Shown here piece after piece: positions 1 through 10,700 of a stretch of 64,000 bases of DNA. The position numbers and the translations under genes are program-made. Source of the stretch: Pseudonocardia hierapolitana. Lineage in GTDB: Bacteria; Actinomycetota; Actinomycetes; Mycobacteriales; Pseudonocardiaceae. The stretch is taken from contig NZ_VIWU01000001.1 in assembly GCF_007994075.1 (NCBI RefSeq), forward strand, positions 3,224,001-3,288,000. The letters are read 5' to 3'. The stretch's first letter is position 1. Each line of letters starts with the position of its first letter. Below the pieces are notes generated by a model. That model was not told the DNA's origin. It saw only the letters and a program-made list of their open reading frames with translations, and ran no database searches.

Positions 1-797
1 GCGGCGACTTCGTGCGCGCACGGTCGCTCGCCGCCCGCGCGGAGGGGCGGGTGCCGGCACGCGGCACCGGGCGGGTCGCCTATCCCGGCGACGTCCTCGC
101 CGATGTGGCCCTGTACGAGGGCGATCCCGCCTCGGCCCTGCGGCACTACCGCGGCGAGGTGGAGCGGGCCCGCCGCGACGAGGACCCGATCCGGCTGGTC
201 TGGACCCTCTACTACGTCGCGGTGTGCCACGCCGTCCTGCGCGCCCCGGAGGACGGGTTGCCCGCCGCGGAGGAAGCGGTGCGGGTGGCGGACCCGACCG
301 CCAACCCGACCGCGCGGTCGATGGCCCGGTACGCGCTCGGCCTGGTGCTCAAGAAGTCCGACCCGAACCGCGCGCTCGCGCTGTTCGACGAGGCGGGCCG
401 CCTCGCCGCGTCGGTGCGCAACTTCTGGTGGCACGGCATCGCGCTGATGGAGAGCGCCGCCACCCGGGCCGTGCACGCCGATGCGGCGCGGGCGTGCCGC
501 GACTTCCTCGACGTCCTCGACCACTGGGAGCGGGTCGGCGACTGGAGCCAGCAGTGGATCGCCCTGCGGTACGTGGCGCGCCTGCTGGCGCGCGGCGGCG
601 CCGCGGAGGACGCCGTCGCGCTGCACGCCGCGCTCGTCGCAGCGGGCAAGCCGTCCCCGCTCGACGCGGCCCGCCTGGCCGACCTCGCCCGTGCTGTCGG
701 CGACGAGCGGTACGCGGACGCGACGGCGATCGGGTCCCGGCTCTCCGGATCGGCGGTCGTGGCACACGCGCGCGCAGCGCTCGCCCACCACGGCTGA
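1..797 (+). CDS. C-terminal part of a TPR-rich protein, truncated by window edge
   Basis: The reading frame is open from the first base, so the true start lies outside the window. The visible ~264 residues are Ala/Arg/Leu-rich helical hairpins (for example YEGDPASALRHYRGEVERAR, and later the ALGLVLKKSDPNRALALFDEA stretch) typical of the tetratricopeptide tail of large actinobacterial ATPase/BTAD regulators. No ATPase or DNA-binding domain is visible here, so the assignment to such a regulator is inference from the tail alone. It ends with TGA at 795-797, about 90 bp before the methyltransferase gene. Confidence 0.7.
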   Translation, partial: GDFVRARSLAARAEGRVPARGTGRVAYPGDVLADVALYEGDPASALRHYRGEVERARRDEDPIRLVWTLYYVAVCHAVLRAPEDGLPAAEEAVRVADPTANPTARSMARYALGLVLKKSDPNRALALFDEAGRLAASVRNFWWHGIALMESAATRAVHADAARACRDFLDVLDHWERVGDWSQQWIALRYVARLLARGGAAEDAVALHAALVAAGKPSPLDAARLADLARAVGDERYADATAIGSRLSGSAVVAHARAALAHHG

Positions 798-884
798 CCA
801 GCGCATTTCACGTCCGTCGAAACAACGCCGATGCGACGGCGCCCAGGCTTGCAGCTCCCTGGAACCCAGCTTTGTGAGGACAAT

Positions 885-1706
885 ATGACCAGGACCGTTC
901 AGGACGCCGACCGCGAGCTCAAGGCCAAGCACCGGGCACTGTGGGCGTCGGGCGACTACCCCGCCGTTGCGGCGCAGCTCATCCCCGAGCTCGGTCCCGC
1001 GCTGGTCGAGGCCACCGGCGTACGGGCGGGCCAGCGAGTGCTCGACGTCGGTGCGGGCTCCGGCAACGCGGCCATCCCGGCCGCCGCCACGGGCGCCGAC
1101 GTCACCGCGTCGGATCTGACACCCGAGCTCTTCGCCGCAGGCAGGCGGATCGCCGCCGAGCGGGGCGTCGACCTGACGTGGACCGAGGCCGACGCGGAGG
1201 CCCTGCCCTTCCCCGACGACACGTTCGACGTCGTCATGTCCTGCGTCGGGGCCATGTTCGCGCCGCGGCACCAGACGGTCGCCGACGAGCTGGTCCGGGT
1301 GACGCGCCCCGGCGGGACCATCGGCATGATCAACTGGACGCCGCAGGGGTTCATCGGCAACCTCTTCGCGACGATGGGGCCGTACGCGCCGCCACCGCCG
1401 CCCGGCGCGACCCCGCCACCGCGATGGGGCGACGAGGAGCACGTCCGCGCGCTGTTCGGCGACCGGGTCACCCCGCTCGAGATGCGGCGCCGGACCGTCC
1501 GCCTGGACCACCTCACCGATCCGACCGAGTTCCGCGAGTACTGGAAGCGCACCTACGGGCCGACGATCGCCGTGTACAAGTACAACGCCGACCGACCGGA
1601 GCGGATCGCCGACCTCGACCGCGAGTTCCTCGAATTCCTCACCACCTGGAGCACCGGCGCCGGATGGGAGGCCGAGTACCTGCTCGTCACCGCCCGGAAG
1701 CCGTGA
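885..1706 (+). CDS. class I SAM-dependent methyltransferase
   Basis: A 273-residue protein with a clear SAM-binding Rossmann start (motif I VLDVGAGSGNAAIPAA near residue 50), the acidic end of strand 2 (DVTASDLTPE), and the Methyltransf_11/UbiE-type post-motif FDVVMSCVGAMFAP. The C-terminal half (WKRTYGPTIAVYKYNADRPER) resembles small-molecule methyltransferases of actinobacteria. ATG 885 is chosen because GAGGA lies just upstream; an in-frame upstream start would add a non-conserved Arg/Pro-rich leader. It is followed one base after its stop by the acyl-CoA-dehydrogenase-like gene, so the two are translationally coupled and may modify the same metabolite. The substrate cannot be read from the sequence. 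Confidence 0.85.
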   Translation: MTRTVQDADRELKAKHRALWASGDYPAVAAQLIPELGPALVEATGVRAGQRVLDVGAGSGNAAIPAAATGADVTASDLTPELFAAGRRIAAERGVDLTWTEADAEALPFPDDTFDVVMSCVGAMFAPRHQTVADELVRVTRPGGTIGMINWTPQGFIGNLFATMGPYAPPPPPGATPPPRWGDEEHVRALFGDRVTPLEMRRRTVRLDHLTDPTEFREYWKRTYGPTIAVYKYNADRPERIADLDREFLEFLTTWSTGAGWEAEYLLVTARKP

Positions 1707-1707
1707 G

Positions 1708-2847
1708 ATGACGACGACGGCAACCTCGCCGCTCGCCGCCCTCGGGCTACTCGTCCCGCGCATCGAGCAGACCAGGGCGGCGAGTGCCGCGCAGCGGCGG
1801 CTTCCCGACGAGCTCGCCCGAGCCATGGCCGAGGCCGGGCTGTTCAACCTGCTCGTCCCGCGCGCGCTCGGCGGGCTCGAGCTCGACCCCCTCACGGCCG
1901 CCGACGTGGTCGAGGCCGCGTCCCGGGTCGACGGCTCGGCCGGATGGGCCGTCATGATCGGCGCCCAGTCCGCGTGGTTCGCCGCGTTCCTGCCGCCGCC
2001 GGTCGCGGAGCAGGTCGTCGGCCGGCCGGCGGCGACACTGGCCGGCGTGCTGCGCCCGGGCGGCCGCGCCGTTCGGATCGACGGCGGCTACCGGGTGAGC
2101 GGGAAGTGGAGCTTCGCGAGCGGCTGCACGTACGCCGATCACCTGTACGGGACGTGCGTGATCGAGCGGCCCCGCGCCCTGCGGCTGGTCTACGTGCCCG
2201 CCACGGCGGCGACGGTGATCGACACGTGGCGCTCCGTCGGGCTGCGTGCCACGGGCAGCCACGACTTCACGCTCCAGGACGTCACCGTTGCCGATGACTG
2301 GACGCTGCCGATGCCGGCGCTGGGCACGGCGCCGCACGACGGGCCGCTGTACCGCGACGGCTACCAGAACCTCGCCTTCGTCCTGCAGGCCGCGCAGGCG
2401 CTCGGAGTGGCCCGTGGCGCGCTCGTCGCGTTCACCGAGCTCGCGGCGGACACGACGCGCTGGCTGAGCGGGGCGGCGCTGCGGGACCGGCCGATGGTGC
2501 AGATCACGACGGCGCGAGCCGAGGCCAAGGTCGCCTCGGCCCGGGCATGGCTGCGGGAGACGGTCGCGGACGTGTGGGCCACCATCCTGGCCGGCGACCC
2601 GCCCGACCCGCAGCAGCGGATCCGGGTGCGCCTCGCGATCACGCACGGGATCTCGGCCGCGGTGGGAGCGACCGACGTCCTGCAGCAGGTCGCGGGCGCG
2701 GTCGCGGTGCCGGAGGACCACCCGCTGCAACGGCGGTTCCAGGACCTGCGCACCGCCGCAGCACACGTCCAGGCCGCGCCGAGCATCTTCGAGCTGACCG
2801 GCGGGCTCCTCCTCGGCGCCGACGTCCCGCCGTCCGCGCTCCTGTGA
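1708..2847 (+). CDS. acyl-CoA dehydrogenase-fold flavoprotein (possible FMN/FAD monooxygenase)
   Basis: A 379-residue acyl-CoA-dehydrogenase-fold protein. The N-terminal helical domain has the family pattern ELARAMAEAGLFNLLVPRALGG, the middle beta domain has GGYRVSGKWSFASGCTYAD, and the C-terminal helical bundle ends with FQDLRTAAAHVQAAPSIFELTGG. The WSFASGC segment and lack of the dehydrogenase catalytic Glu region fit the HsaA/HpaB-like group-D monooxygenase branch (family knowledge) better than a true beta-oxidation enzyme. Its ATG lies one base after the methyltransferase stop, so the pair forms one transcription unit. A flavin reductase partner is not visible nearby. Confidence 0.75.
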   Translation: MTTTATSPLAALGLLVPRIEQTRAASAAQRRLPDELARAMAEAGLFNLLVPRALGGLELDPLTAADVVEAASRVDGSAGWAVMIGAQSAWFAAFLPPPVAEQVVGRPAATLAGVLRPGGRAVRIDGGYRVSGKWSFASGCTYADHLYGTCVIERPRALRLVYVPATAATVIDTWRSVGLRATGSHDFTLQDVTVADDWTLPMPALGTAPHDGPLYRDGYQNLAFVLQAAQALGVARGALVAFTELAADTTRWLSGAALRDRPMVQITTARAEAKVASARAWLRETVADVWATILAGDPPDPQQRIRVRLAITHGISAAVGATDVLQQVAGAVAVPEDHPLQRRFQDLRTAAAHVQAAPSIFELTGGLLLGADVPPSALL

Positions 2848-2919
2848 GCCGGAGATCTCCGTCTCACGAACTGGGACTTCCTTCGATATGACCGGACATT
2901 GTGGTGCACACTTGCCGTG

Positions 2920-3294
2920 ATGAGCAGTCCGGTGGCGTCCCGTCGCTTCCCGCGCTGGGTGTTCGGCGAGGGCAGCGAACCCGATCCGAGGTTCACGCTC
3001 GCCAACGAGCGCACGTTCCTCGCCTGGATCCGCACCGCGCTCGCCCTGCTCGCCTGCGGCATCGCGCTCGAGGCCGTCGCCCCACCGATGCAACCGCAGC
3101 TCCGGCTCGCGGCGTCCGTGCTGCTGATCGTCCTGGGCCTGCTGACGCCGGTGCAGGCGTGGTTCGCCTGGAGCCGCGACGAGCGCGCGATGCGGAACGG
3201 CAGGCCGCTGAGCGCGCCATCGCTGATGGTCCCCCTGACCGTCGGGACGGCGATCACGGGCCTGCTCCTCCTGGCAGCGCTGCTGCTGCGATGA
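2920..3294 (+). CDS. DUF202 family small membrane protein (YidH-like)
   Basis: A 124-residue protein with the DUF202 signature PRFTLANERTFLAWIRTALALLACGIALE, then two further hydrophobic segments (about residues 66-85 and 104-122), giving three predicted membrane helices. The function of DUF202 proteins is unknown. ATG 2920 is chosen because the family motif starts about 25 residues later; a GTG three bases upstream is an alternative. The stop overlaps the start of the next DUF202 gene (ATGA), so the two are translationally coupled and probably form a hetero-oligomer. Confidence 0.85.
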   Translation: MSSPVASRRFPRWVFGEGSEPDPRFTLANERTFLAWIRTALALLACGIALEAVAPPMQPQLRLAASVLLIVLGLLTPVQAWFAWSRDERAMRNGRPLSAPSLMVPLTVGTAITGLLLLAALLLR

Positions 3295-3635
3295 CAGACG
3301 GCGGCCGGATCTTCGATCCAGGACTGCAGCCGGAGCGCACCGCGCTGGCGTGGCGGCGCACCGGCCTGGCCGTGGCCGTCGGGGCGATCGCCGGCACTCG
3401 CGTGCTCTTCCCGACGCTCGGCGCGGGAGCCGTGGTGGTCGGGCTGCTCGGGCTGGGCCTCGCCGCGCTGCTCGTCATCGGGTCGACGCGGCGAGCGCGC
3501 CGGGCACAGGCCTGCCTGCTCGAGGAGGGCAACCTGGTCTCCGGTCCGGGCGGGCGCCTGATCGCGGCGGTCTGCATCGCCTGCACGTCCGTCGGCGTCG
3601 CGGCGCTCGCTGTGGTGGTGGGTGCCCACCTATAG
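3291..3635 (+). CDS. second DUF202 family small membrane protein
   Basis: A 114-residue protein beginning at an ATG that overlaps the previous stop (ATGA). It shows the shorter DUF202 form: RIFDPGLQPERTALAWRRTG followed by three hydrophobic segments and a short Arg-rich loop (STRRARRAQ). The pairing of a longer and a shorter DUF202 gene is a common actinobacterial arrangement. The 3' end overlaps the convergent deaminase gene by six bases. Confidence 0.85.
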   Translation: MTDGGRIFDPGLQPERTALAWRRTGLAVAVGAIAGTRVLFPTLGAGAVVVGLLGLGLAALLVIGSTRRARRAQACLLEEGNLVSGPGGRLIAAVCIACTSVGVAALAVVVGAHL

Positions 3636-4646
3636 CGCGGCGGCGTACTCCTCCAGCTCGGCGAGGTAGCGGGCACGCTGCTCGTCCGGCAGCCAGGCGA
3701 TCTCGAACGCGTTGCGTTCCAGCTGCACCAGCTCGGCCGGGCTGAGGTCGACGGCCCTCGCGAGGGCGAGCAGGTTCTCCGCCACGTAGCCGCCGAAGTA
3801 GGCCGGGTCGTCGGAGTTGACCGTGACGCGGACACCCTCGCGCAGCAGCCCGGCGATCACCGGCGCCTTCATGTCGCCGGTGACGAACCCGTTGGAGATC
3901 GGGCAGCAGGTGAGCCCGGTGCCGCGCTCACGCACGACCTGCAGCAGCCGCGGGTCCTCCACGACGTTCGTGCCGTGGTCGAGGCGCTCGACCCGGATGT
4001 CCTCGAGCGCCTGCCGGATGTGCTCGGTGGTGTTCTCCTGGTCGATGTCGCAGTGCATCGTCAGATGCAGCCCCTCGTCCCGGGCCTTGGCGAAGACCTC
4101 CGCGAACTTGGCGGGCGGGTTGCCCCGCTCGTCGGAGTCGAGACCGAGGCCGACGATCAGATCCTTGAACGGCAGCGCCGCGTCCAGCGCCTCCATCGCG
4201 TTGGCGGCGGGCAGGTCCCGGACGATGCACATGATCAGGGCGCCGGCCACGCCGAGGTCGCGCTCGACGTCCTGCAGAGCGCGGTGGTAGCCGCGGACCA
4301 CGGCCTCGAACGACACCCCGCGCCCCATGTGCACCTGCGGATCGAAGAACACCTCCGCATAGCGGACGTTCTGCGACGCCGCCCGCACGAGGTAGGCGTG
4401 CGCGAGGTCGTAGAAGTCCTGCTCGGTCACGAGCACGTCCATCGCCGGGTAGTAGACGGCGAGGAACGAGGCCAGCGAGTCGAACCGGTAGGTGGCCCGG
4501 ACCTCCTCGACCGTGCTCTGCCCGATGTCCACCCCGTTGCGCTCGGCGAGGGCGAGCTTCAGCTCCGGCTCCAGGGTGCCCTCCAGGTGCACGTGCAGCT
4601 CGCACTTGGGCAGGCCGGCCACGAACTCGCTGAGTTCCACGTCCAT
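3630..4646 (-). CDS. add: adenine/adenosine deaminase family enzyme
   Basis: A 338-residue metal-dependent purine deaminase. Motifs in order: ELHVHLEGTLEPE (HxH zinc ligands), YAEVFFDPQVHMGRG, LTMHCDIDQENTTEHIRQA, RLDHGTNVVEDP (catalytic His region) and VTVNSDDPAYFGG (zinc Asp pair). The HLEGTLEPE, FFDPQ and HCDID forms match the adenine-deaminase (Aah1-like) branch more closely than classical adenosine deaminase, so adenine to hypoxanthine is the likelier reaction; the split is inferred. Start at 4646 sits right before the conserved N-terminus; longer in-frame starts would overlap the giant gene. It begins 56 bp downstream of the giant gene stop on the same strand and could be read from that transcript, though nothing links its function to it. 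Confidence 0.85.
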   Translation of the reverse strand: MDVELSEFVAGLPKCELHVHLEGTLEPELKLALAERNGVDIGQSTVEEVRATYRFDSLASFLAVYYPAMDVLVTEQDFYDLAHAYLVRAASQNVRYAEVFFDPQVHMGRGVSFEAVVRGYHRALQDVERDLGVAGALIMCIVRDLPAANAMEALDAALPFKDLIVGLGLDSDERGNPPAKFAEVFAKARDEGLHLTMHCDIDQENTTEHIRQALEDIRVERLDHGTNVVEDPRLLQVVRERGTGLTCCPISNGFVTGDMKAPVIAGLLREGVRVTVNSDDPAYFGGYVAENLLALARAVDLSPAELVQLERNAFEIAWLPDEQRARYLAELEEYAAAL

Positions 4647-4702
4647 GCACGCATCGTGCTCCACCGGTCGATCTGCGGTAAGCCTCGATCGAGCGGTCCG
4701 GC

Positions 4703-7700
4703 TCAGCCGCCGCCCGCGCCCGACGGCCTCCGGAACAGCCGGAACTCCTCGTGGAGCTCGACCGGCAGCAGCCGCTCCCACACCTGCTCGACGAGGTCCC
4801 TCGCCTCCTCGGAGTCGTGCCCGAGCAGCGACCTCCAGATGTCCAGGCGCGCGGCGAGCGCGAGCAGCTCCGCGTCGCTGATCGCCAGCCGCCGCCGGGC
4901 CGCCACACGCTTCATCCGGGTCGCGATCTGCGGGATCACCCCCTCGTACACGTCGTCGTTCCAGAAGGCCCGGATCTCTCGCAACCGCCAGCGGTCCGCG
5001 CGCGTGAACCCGGGCAGCTCACGGGCCAGCTTCCGCAACTCGCGCAGGGCCTCCTTCGCCTCGCGGTGCACCACCCGTTTCGGCACGTCCCGGTGCGGGA
5101 TCCGCGCGACCGCCGCCGCCCGGAACTGCTCCACGTAGGCTCGTGCCACCTCCCGCCACGCCGGCAGCTCCGCGAAGACCACGTCGACGTCGACGCCGAG
5201 GACGCGCTCGTGGTCGGCGATCAACCGGTCCAGCGCCGCCGGGTTCCCCCGGGCCAGCCGGTCGAGATCGCGCAGCGTGCGGGTGGTCAGCCAGGATGCG
5301 GGATCCGCGTCCGGGTCGGCAGCGCGCTCGGCGAGGACGGCGACGGCGTGCCGCACGTCCTTCGGGAAACCGGCGAACCCGGCCAGCACGGACTCCACCA
5401 CCTCGTGCACCGCACCCTCGGCGTCGCTCACGAACAGGTGCAGCATCCCGCCCTCCCACCGGAACCCGGCGTCGACGGCGAGCGGGCGCAGCGTGGGGTC
5501 CTCGACCCGCACGTCCAGCCCCCGCCACACGAGCGACGGGATCGGCAGCCGGCGCAACCGCCGGTCGTCCAGCAACAGCCGACGCGTGACCAGGACGAAC
5601 GTCTTGAGCACCCGCCGCGGGTCGTCGTGGTGGTCCGGCCCGCTGCGGCGGGTCCGCCGCTGCACCCACTCCCCGAACCGGCCCGTCCGGTCGAACAACA
5701 AGGACTGCGCGTCCAGCAGCACCCGGCTGCCCGTCCTCTCACCCGGCAGCCGAACCTCGACGGACAGGGCCGCGGCCAGCTCGTCCCGGCGCTCGAACGT
5801 CATCTCATCGCCACGCAGCGCGGGCGCCAGGTCCTCCTCCGGCATGTGCGATCCCGGCGGCTTCCGCGCACCCGGTGGCCCGCTGGTCTCGTGAGCCGCC
5901 GGAGCGGCCGGCTCCAGGACGTCCCCGGTGTCCGTTCCCCGCGCGGCGTGAGCGTTCGGGCGCCGGAGAGCATCCACCACGACCTTGATCCCGATCAGGA
6001 CCAGTGGGAACGCGGCGAGTCCGAGCACGGTCGCGGCAGCGATCTCCCAGCCACCGATGAGGCCCGACATCGCGACGCCGCCCACCAACGACAGCGGGTT
6101 GAGCCGCAACCCGCTCCACCGCTCATCGCGGCTGCCGACGCGGCGGACCGCGTGCTTCCGACCGACCTCTCGCAGGGTGTCGTCTTCTCGGACCGCCCCG
6201 CGCAGGACCGCCTTCGGAACGCCGAGAATGCCCATCAGCCGGCGGTAGGTGAGCTCGCCCTCACCGACGACCGTGCTGATCTGGCCACCGAGATCCGCGA
6301 TGTCCAAGACGTCGATCCGCACCGGCGTGCCATCGGGCAGGGACATCAGCTGCGGCCGCAGCTGGCGACTACCGATGCCCCGGTTGGTCAACCGATCCAA
6401 CATCCGGATGTTCGCCGCCGCATCCTCGCCGCCCAACTGGAGCTCGTGAACGTGGTCCGGGTCCATCAGCTCCGTCACCCGGCGAACCAGGCGCGCGGCG
6501 TGCTCCGGGTTCCACGAACCGATCACCGTCGTGATCCTCGTGACGAGGTCTGCGGTGTATCGCCTGGTGACGCTCGGGTCGCGGGCAACCGGGTTCTTCG
6601 CCTTGTGGAGCCGGCCCGCGTCGCCGAGTCGCAGCAGCTCCTCCGCCTTGCGCCGGAACTCGACCCGCGGCATCCCCTTCTCGCGCCAGATCCACACCGT
6701 GGCCGCTGCCGGCGGCGGGGAGCGCGCACCGCCGGCGCCGGTCATCGGCCGCGGCGCCCGGGGCGCTACCCAGCCGAACCACTCGGCAGCGATCGGCGCG
6801 GCATCAGCGTCGTGCCGGGGACCGATGTGCTCGGGGTACTCGCCCAGGTGGAACTCCACCTCGTGGATCAGCAACCGGTCCCACCACGCCTGAACCCCCT
6901 CGGGGTCCAGCGCGAAGCGCCCCGCGACCTGCTCGGCCACCGCCCGGGTGATCACCACCGCCCTGCGCTCGGCCCACCCGAACGCGATCACGCCCGGCAC
7001 CGGGAATTTCCCGTCCCGGACCAGCACCTCCACCCCCGGCGGAGCACGCGGCAGCGCCAGGGTCAGCTCCTCCAGCGGCGTCATCGACCGCCGCGAGCCA
7101 CGCAACGCCCGGACCAGCCGATCGCGTTGGGGGTCGGTCAGCGGGTGCTCGGCCACCGCGCCACCGGTGGCCACGATCCCGCCCGCATGTTCGGGATCCA
7201 GGCGCAGCGCCGCATCGTTCCGGGAACGCGGCCGCCGCCGCGCAGCGACGGCGGCCGCGGCTGCGACCGCCAGCCCACCGGCGACCACTACTCCGAGACC
7301 GCCCGAGGCGGGACCGGGCACCCAGGACCGGGCCACCGCCGGCGCGGCCAGCGGCCCCACCAACACCGCGACGACCAGCACCGCCAGCACCGCGACCCGC
7401 ACCAGCCACCTGCGCAGGCCGGACGACCGATGCTCGGGAACGGTCGATGCGCGCGCCGGCGGACCGCGCGGAGTCACCGCATGCCGCAGGACGGAAGGGA
7501 TCCGCGGTGGCGCGGTGCCGACGACCGGACGCCCCGCACCGGCCCCGTCGCCGCCCGGCAGCGGGACTTCCGGCCCGCCTGGCTCCACCTGCACCGACCC
7601 GGCACCAGCGGGCAGTACCTCGACCCGCCCCACCTCGCGCGCCAGCGGGGCGTACTCGGGGTGATCCGCCAACCAGGTCTGGAACGCCGACCAATCCCAC

Positions 7701-10700
7701 CCGTCGCGAGCCACGATGTCCGATACCGACAGCCGTCGGGTGTACTCGACCGTAGCGTCGACCAACCCGAGCGCGGCCTGTACCTCGAGGGGGTCCAGCG
7801 AGCTCGCGAAGATCCGCAGCTCGAAGGTGTGCTCGTTCTGGACGTTGATCGCGCGGTACCGGGAGTCACCTCGCCCGCCGGCGGCGTAGTGCCTGACCGC
7901 ACGCCGGTCCGACTCGGTGAACGCCGCCCAACGGTCCGACTTCCGCCGTGCCAGCGCCGTCACCCGGTCCCGGTTGCGGTGCAGCAGCTTCATCCACCGG
8001 TACACATGCGCGGGAGACTCGAAGGCGGCGCGACTGACGTGCACGTGCAACCCCACACCGGCCCCGTCGCCGCCCAACCGTTCCAGCTCGGCCAGCATCG
8101 CCCACGGAAAGTTGCGCATCGCCCAGGCGTAGGACATGGGGTGGGTGACGATCTCGAAACCATCGTCGATGGAACCGTCGCGCTTGAGGTAGCCCAGAAC
8201 CCCCAGGTACCGGGCCGCGAGCTCGGTTGCCGCCGCCCGGGCGCGCTCCGGAACGTTGATCTCCAGCTCCAGGCCGAGGTACCGCGGGCCCGTCCCGAGG
8301 AACACCGGGCGCGGCTTGTGGCGGTAAGCGCGCACCACGGCGTCGACCAGCATCGCCCCCCGGTTGAGCACCAGGTAGTTCTCACCGGTCCCGGTGGCCG
8401 TGAAGACGGCGTCGATGCCGTTCAGCGCGGCCCACACGGCGAGATCGGCCAGCAGACCCGCGATCGCCTCCCATTGCTCAGCGGAATCACTGCCCGTGCT
8501 GCGTGCGGCCTGTGCCGCCCGCTCGAGCGCCGCGATGTCCGCCGCGCGCCGCCCGACCGCCGCCGACAGCTCCAGCACCGTCGCGTCGGAACGCAGATGG
8601 GCCACGGCGTCGCGGCGCAGTGGCCGGAACGGGTTCGGCAGCAGAACGGCCCCGCGGTCCGATCCGGACGTCGCCGCGTCCGCGCCGGAGCGACTGCTGG
8701 CCAGCCCGACGAAGGGCCGTTCGCCCGTCCCGAACAGCTCGGCCCACTCCGCGGCCTGCTCCCCGTCGATCCCGTCGTGCATCGGCAGGTGCCCCGCCGC
8801 CCGCAGGTCCCCCGAGTCGGCCGGTTCCGCGACGGTCGACCAATCCGACATGCCCTGTGCATCCAGCACCGCCCGCAGCGCGTCGTCCGGCGAGAGGGTG
8901 GCGAGTTCGAGCAGGAACGCCCGGTTCCATTCGCCGATCCGGGTGCGGCGCTGTGCCGCGCCGCCGCGACCGTCCGGCGGGCCACGCGCCAGGTTCGGGA
9001 GCTCCTCGCCGGGCAACGGACGGGCGCCCCGATCGGCGGCAGGCAAGCGCGTGACGGCCTCGTGGTCGCCGAGCGCGAACTGGCCGGCTGCGGGTGCGGA
9101 TGGCGACCCGTCACCACGAGCGGGCAGCGGTCCGACGTCCGGCCGCTCGTGGCGATGGGTGGTGTGGCCCGACGCGCGGGAGCCACCCGGCTCCGGGCCC
9201 GCACGCGGGCGCTCGCCCCTCGCGCTGCCGGAACTGCCCGGCGCGGGCGCGGTGGAACCGGCGGCCCGCACGGTGGCCAGGAACGCCGCGATGAGCTCGG
9301 ATCCGATGAAGTGGGCAGGTCCTGACGGGTTCCCGTAGCTCTGGACGCCGGCCACCGCGCCGTCGCCGTCGAGTGCCGGCCCACCGGACGCGCCGGTGAG
9401 GCCGGGAGCGGCCACGGTGAGGTGCACACCGCCCGCTCGCACCGGGCCGTGGCCGACCAGCCACTGGCCTGCCGGGTGGCCCGCGTAGGCGAGCTGGGCA
9501 CCCACCGGCACCGGCGTGCTGCGCAGCCGGGCCACCGGGCGGCTCAGGCCGGGCACGGTGAGCAGCGCCAGGTCGACCAGACCGTCCGCGAGCGGCGCAC
9601 CGGCCTCGGCGGCGCTGGCCACCGACCGCGCGGCCAGGTCCGCGTACGCCCCGAACTCGGCGGCGCGCCGCGTCTCGACCGCGGTGACCGGGAGCCCGTC
9701 GACGCGCAGCGTGCCGGCGTCGACGTCGGCCGCGTGCGCGACGGTCAGCACCGTGTCCGGGGCGACGACCACGCCCGTCGCGATCGCGTCGAACGCGCCG
9801 ACCTGCCCGGTGATGCCCACCACCGAGGCCAGTGCCTCGGTGACCGCCTCCGACCGGCTGGCGGCCTGGACGTCGTCGAGGTGGTGGTTGACCAGCTCGC
9901 CGCGCCAGGTCACCAGCGTCAACCGGGAACCGGCCGCTGCGCCGCGGTACACGCGCAGTTCGCCGATCTCCACGATCGGTGCGCCCGCCGTCCGCCATGC
10001 GGCGGCGACCAGCTCGAACGTGGGGACATCGCGCCACTGCGCCGGCTCGTGGGCCCGGTGCAGGTGGCGCAGGTCGTCGAGGCGGTGGACGGCGTTCGCC
10101 AGCGGGTCGAGACCGAGCCTGCGGTCTCCTCCGTAGTGGCGGCCGACGATGTACAGGTCGCGGTCGGCGTCCCGGACGGGCCGGGTCAGCCGCAGGGCCG
10201 GGTGGCCGTCGCGGCTCGCCCACCGGAATCCCGCGCCGACGGCGTGACCGAGGGCCACCCGCTCCGGGACCCGCTCGACGAGCTGCGGGCGGGCGGCGAC
10301 GAGTCGACGCAGCCGACGGCTGCTCGGCAGCGGCATGGCCTGTACCGCAGGCTCCGGCAGCTCGGGATCGACGATGCGGACCAGCTCGCGCTCCGCGATC
10401 AGCGCGCGAGCCGAGCTGGGCAGTCGATCCGCAGCGGCCAACGTGGCGGGGTCGACGAAGACGGAACGGACGCCGGTGTGGTCCTCGGTGACGAAGTACA
10501 GCAACGCGAGCTCGCGGTCGCCCGGCCGGGTCAACCGGTCGAACCGCCGCCGAAGCCCCGGCAGCACGTAGACCCGCACGCCGTGCGCGGCCCATCGGCC
10601 GCGCGGGTCGGCACGCCGGTACGCCTCCCCGCCTGCGTCCAGCGGTGCGCCGGGCTGCGCGTGGTGCAGCTCCCGCACCGCCCGCTCGGCCGTGGCCCGC

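Noticed and set aside
4684..4693. CTCGATCGAG dyad between the giant and deaminase genes as a terminator
   Set aside because: Only a 10-bp palindrome without loop or T-run, too weak to call.
6840..6880. HEVEFH as a zincin protease site
   Set aside because: The spacing is HExxxH, not HExxH, and no family pattern surrounds it; kept only as a finding.
4751..9325. A 1,524-codon plus-strand frame over the 3' third of the giant gene
   Set aside because: Low-complexity Arg/Pro/Gln sequence opposite the protease, amidoligase and nuclease motifs; no coding signature.
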